A stretch of 7,373 bases of DNA from CAZYJD01 sp964647785 (GTDB lineage Bacteria; Bacteroidota; Bacteroidia; NS11-12g; UBA9320). The position numbers and the translations under genes are program-made. The notes under the pieces were generated by a model. The model searched no databases. It saw only the letters and a program-made list of their open reading frames with translations, and had not been told where the DNA came from. This document shows, piece by piece, positions 6,147 to 7,373 of the stretch (the first letter of the stretch is position 1; every line of letters begins with the position of its first letter). The stretch covers positions 1 through 7,373 of the forward strand of contig CAZYJD010000094.1 of the NCBI GenBank assembly GCA_964647785.1, read 5' to 3'.

Positions 6147-7313
6147 TTACTCGTTTCCGGCTTTCCGATCGGAATGCTGAATCAAATTGGTGATGCTCTT
6201 AAACTCAGAACGAATGACCGGCCATTTTCCCGGATATTGCTTGAACAATTCCAATATGCGATACCGGTGTTTTTTGATGCTATCGGAAATTGCGGCATTG
6301 GTGATGGGAGGGGTGCATAAGCTACCCAGCTCTCTGCCGATGATTTTCCTTCCCAGTTCCTGAGCACGAACTGCGGCATCCTCATAGCGATCCAATAATT
6401 CCTCTGTACCTGCATATCGGTCCATGCGAATGCTTCTTACAGCTTTTCGACTGTTAACAGCCTTGTTCTCGACATCTGCCTGATCCGGTAGAATCAAATC
6501 CTCATGTCCGATAAATAGTATGCCCTCTTCGGCATAAGTGGTATTCACTGCTATTTCGGCGGCCTGCTGTATGGCTTGCTGCAATTGAGCCATGCTGCCG
6601 CGATATTGATACACCTGATCCAGGGCCTCTTCACTCATCTCCAGACGCAGCATCATGCCTGTAGAAATGCGATCCAGCCATTCCTCAACCATTTGACGAA
6701 TGTTCTTACGGTAAAACTCATTTCTGTGCTGCAATTCCTTTTTCACCTCGGCCAGCTCTTGCTGTACCTGCTCGCGATTGATCATTATCCGCGCATAAAT
6801 CGATCGATTCTCTCTCAATTCTTCGATTCGGTCGCTTAACTGCCCCATCAAAATGGATTGGATGATTTGCTTGTTCTCCGAATTCAGAACCTGACCTGCT
6901 TTATGCAGACCGAAATGCGCCAGATGCTGATCAAAATGCAAAAACATCAAATCGTTCTGGTGATCAAATAAATTCTTTGTGCTCAGCATTAATACGTTTC
7001 GCTCCTGCTCATCTTCCAAGCCCATCTGATGACCGATGCGGGGGACGGTAGGGGTGTTTTCCCAGGGAAGTTCCTTCAACATATGCCATTCACAGTTTTG
7101 CCGTTGCCGTCTCCAGTCCGATAAACGCAAGCGCAAGGTTTCGCTAAGGCGAATGGACTCGATATCTCCGCCACCCTTTATATGCGCAAGCCTGCTTTCC
7201 CTGCTCTGCTCGTCGTAATACAAGACATGCACCTGAGACAAACCTTTGATTTGAGCCAAAAGTCTTTTCCCGGCATACAAAAACTCATTCTGAAGAAAAC
7301 TGAGTCGGTGCAT
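6147..7313 (-). CDS. Unknown cytosolic protein with GAF-like N-terminus and coiled coil
   Basis: This 388-residue protein has no signal peptide or membrane segment. Residues about 5-140 have the look of a GAF-type sensory domain: a helix, the strand VHVLYYD at 28-34, a loop with KGGG at 46-49, a long helix, and later strands NVLMLSTK and LMFLHFDQ. This is a fold impression, not a motif match. Residues about 145-200 form a charged helical coiled coil. Residues 245-275 are Gln-rich and helical. The C-terminus (335-378) is basic and helical, including SIKKHRYRILELFKQYP, and could bind nucleic acid or a partner. A sensory or regulatory role is therefore plausible but unproven. It is the first gene of a two-gene unit with the small GTG-start gene. 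The ATG at 7313 is the only sensible start, as the next in-frame Met is M78. A promoter candidate lies immediately upstream. Confidence 0.72.
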   Translation of the reverse strand: MHRLSFLQNEFLYAGKRLLAQIKGLSQVHVLYYDEQSRESRLAHIKGGGDIESIRLSETLRLRLSDWRRQRQNCEWHMLKELPWENTPTVPRIGHQMGLEDEQERNVLMLSTKNLFDHQNDLMFLHFDQHLAHFGLHKAGQVLNSENKQIIQSILMGQLSDRIEELRENRSIYARIMINREQVQQELAEVKKELQHRNEFYRKNIRQMVEEWLDRISTGMMLRLEMSEEALDQVYQYRGSMAQLQQAIQQAAEIAVNTTYAEEGILFIGHEDLILPDQADVENKAVNSRKAVRSIRMDRYAGTEELLDRYEDAAVRAQELGRKIIGRELGSLCTPPITNAAISDSIKKHRYRILELFKQYPGKWPVIRSEFKSITNLIQHSDRKAGNE

Positions 7314-7317
7314 CCTG

Positions 7318-7350
7318 CAAAATTAAGTGAATCAACAAATATTAAGCAAA
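7318..7350 (-). promoter_or_regulatory. Candidate promoter TTTG-N21-TAATTTTG, nearly touching the start codon
   Basis: On the minus strand TTTG (7350-7347) and TAATTTTG (7325-7318) fit both Bacteroidota promoter elements with 21 nt between them. Only 4 nt (CAGG) separate the -7 element from the ATG at 7313. The predicted transcript start therefore falls at or within a base or two of the start codon, which would make the mRNA leaderless. Confidence 0.5.
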
Positions 7351-7364
7351 TAAAATTAAGCAAA
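7322..7364. repeat. Direct repeats of ATTAAGCAAA in the promoter region
   Basis: ATTAAGCAAA occurs perfectly at 7341-7350 and 7355-7364, 14 bp apart, with a related ATTAAGTGAA at 7322-7331. The copies overlap the promoter elements of the leftward gene. They may be binding sites for a regulator, or simply A/T-rich promoter sequence in which the TTTG element recurs. Confidence 0.4.
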
Positions 7365-7373
7365 CTTAATAAT

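Noticed and set aside
1..7373. CRISPR array, tRNA, rRNA, insertion sequence or prophage signs
   Set aside because: No regularly spaced repeats, RNA gene motifs, transposase or phage-like genes were seen on either strand.

Overview
The window looks like a chromosomal segment of a Bacteroidota (Bacteroidetes) species. The evidence is: an outer-membrane receptor with an N-terminal carboxypeptidase-like regulatory domain, a DUF4625-like lipoprotein with an acidic export signal after its lipobox cysteine, a DUF349 protein, several TAnnTTTG-type promoter elements, and A/T-rich start regions with few Shine-Dalgarno sequences. No RNA gene, insertion sequence, CRISPR array or phage gene was seen.

Layout. 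Bases 1-1096 (minus) carry the N-terminal part of a DUF349 protein that runs off the left edge. An 80-bp divergent intergenic region separates it from a hydroxymethylglutaryl-CoA lyase-like gene (1177-2031, plus), probably a leucine-degradation enzyme transcribed alone. Next comes a locus that reads as a metal-acquisition module on the plus strand: a small membrane-anchored Cys/His-rich protein (ORF 2064-2486, start uncertain), a 179-bp region with a promoter candidate and a string of inverted repeats, a His-rich surface-type lipoprotein (2666-3445), and a TonB-dependent receptor (3445-5847) that shares one base with the lipoprotein gene. The receptor has the ZnuD-like 'ELASNG...GN' motif and a His-containing extracellular-loop candidate, so zinc, or less likely copper, is the best guess for the substrate. 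No metal was demonstrated from sequence.

The right part (5844-7313, minus) holds two genes of unknown function. They appear translationally linked (stop and next start 3 nt apart) and run convergently into the receptor gene with a 4-bp overlap. The larger product has a GAF-like N-terminal half, a coiled coil and a basic C-terminus, which suggests a sensory or regulatory role. Its promoter candidate lies so close to the ATG that the mRNA may be leaderless.

How it may work together (inference): the lipoprotein would capture a metal or metal complex at the cell surface and pass it to the receptor for TonB-driven import. The Cys/His-rich protein would bind the metal on the periplasmic side or sense it. 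The repeats upstream of the lipoprotein gene are candidates for metal-responsive control. The strongest follow-up targets are these repeats and the uncharacterised Cys/His-rich protein.
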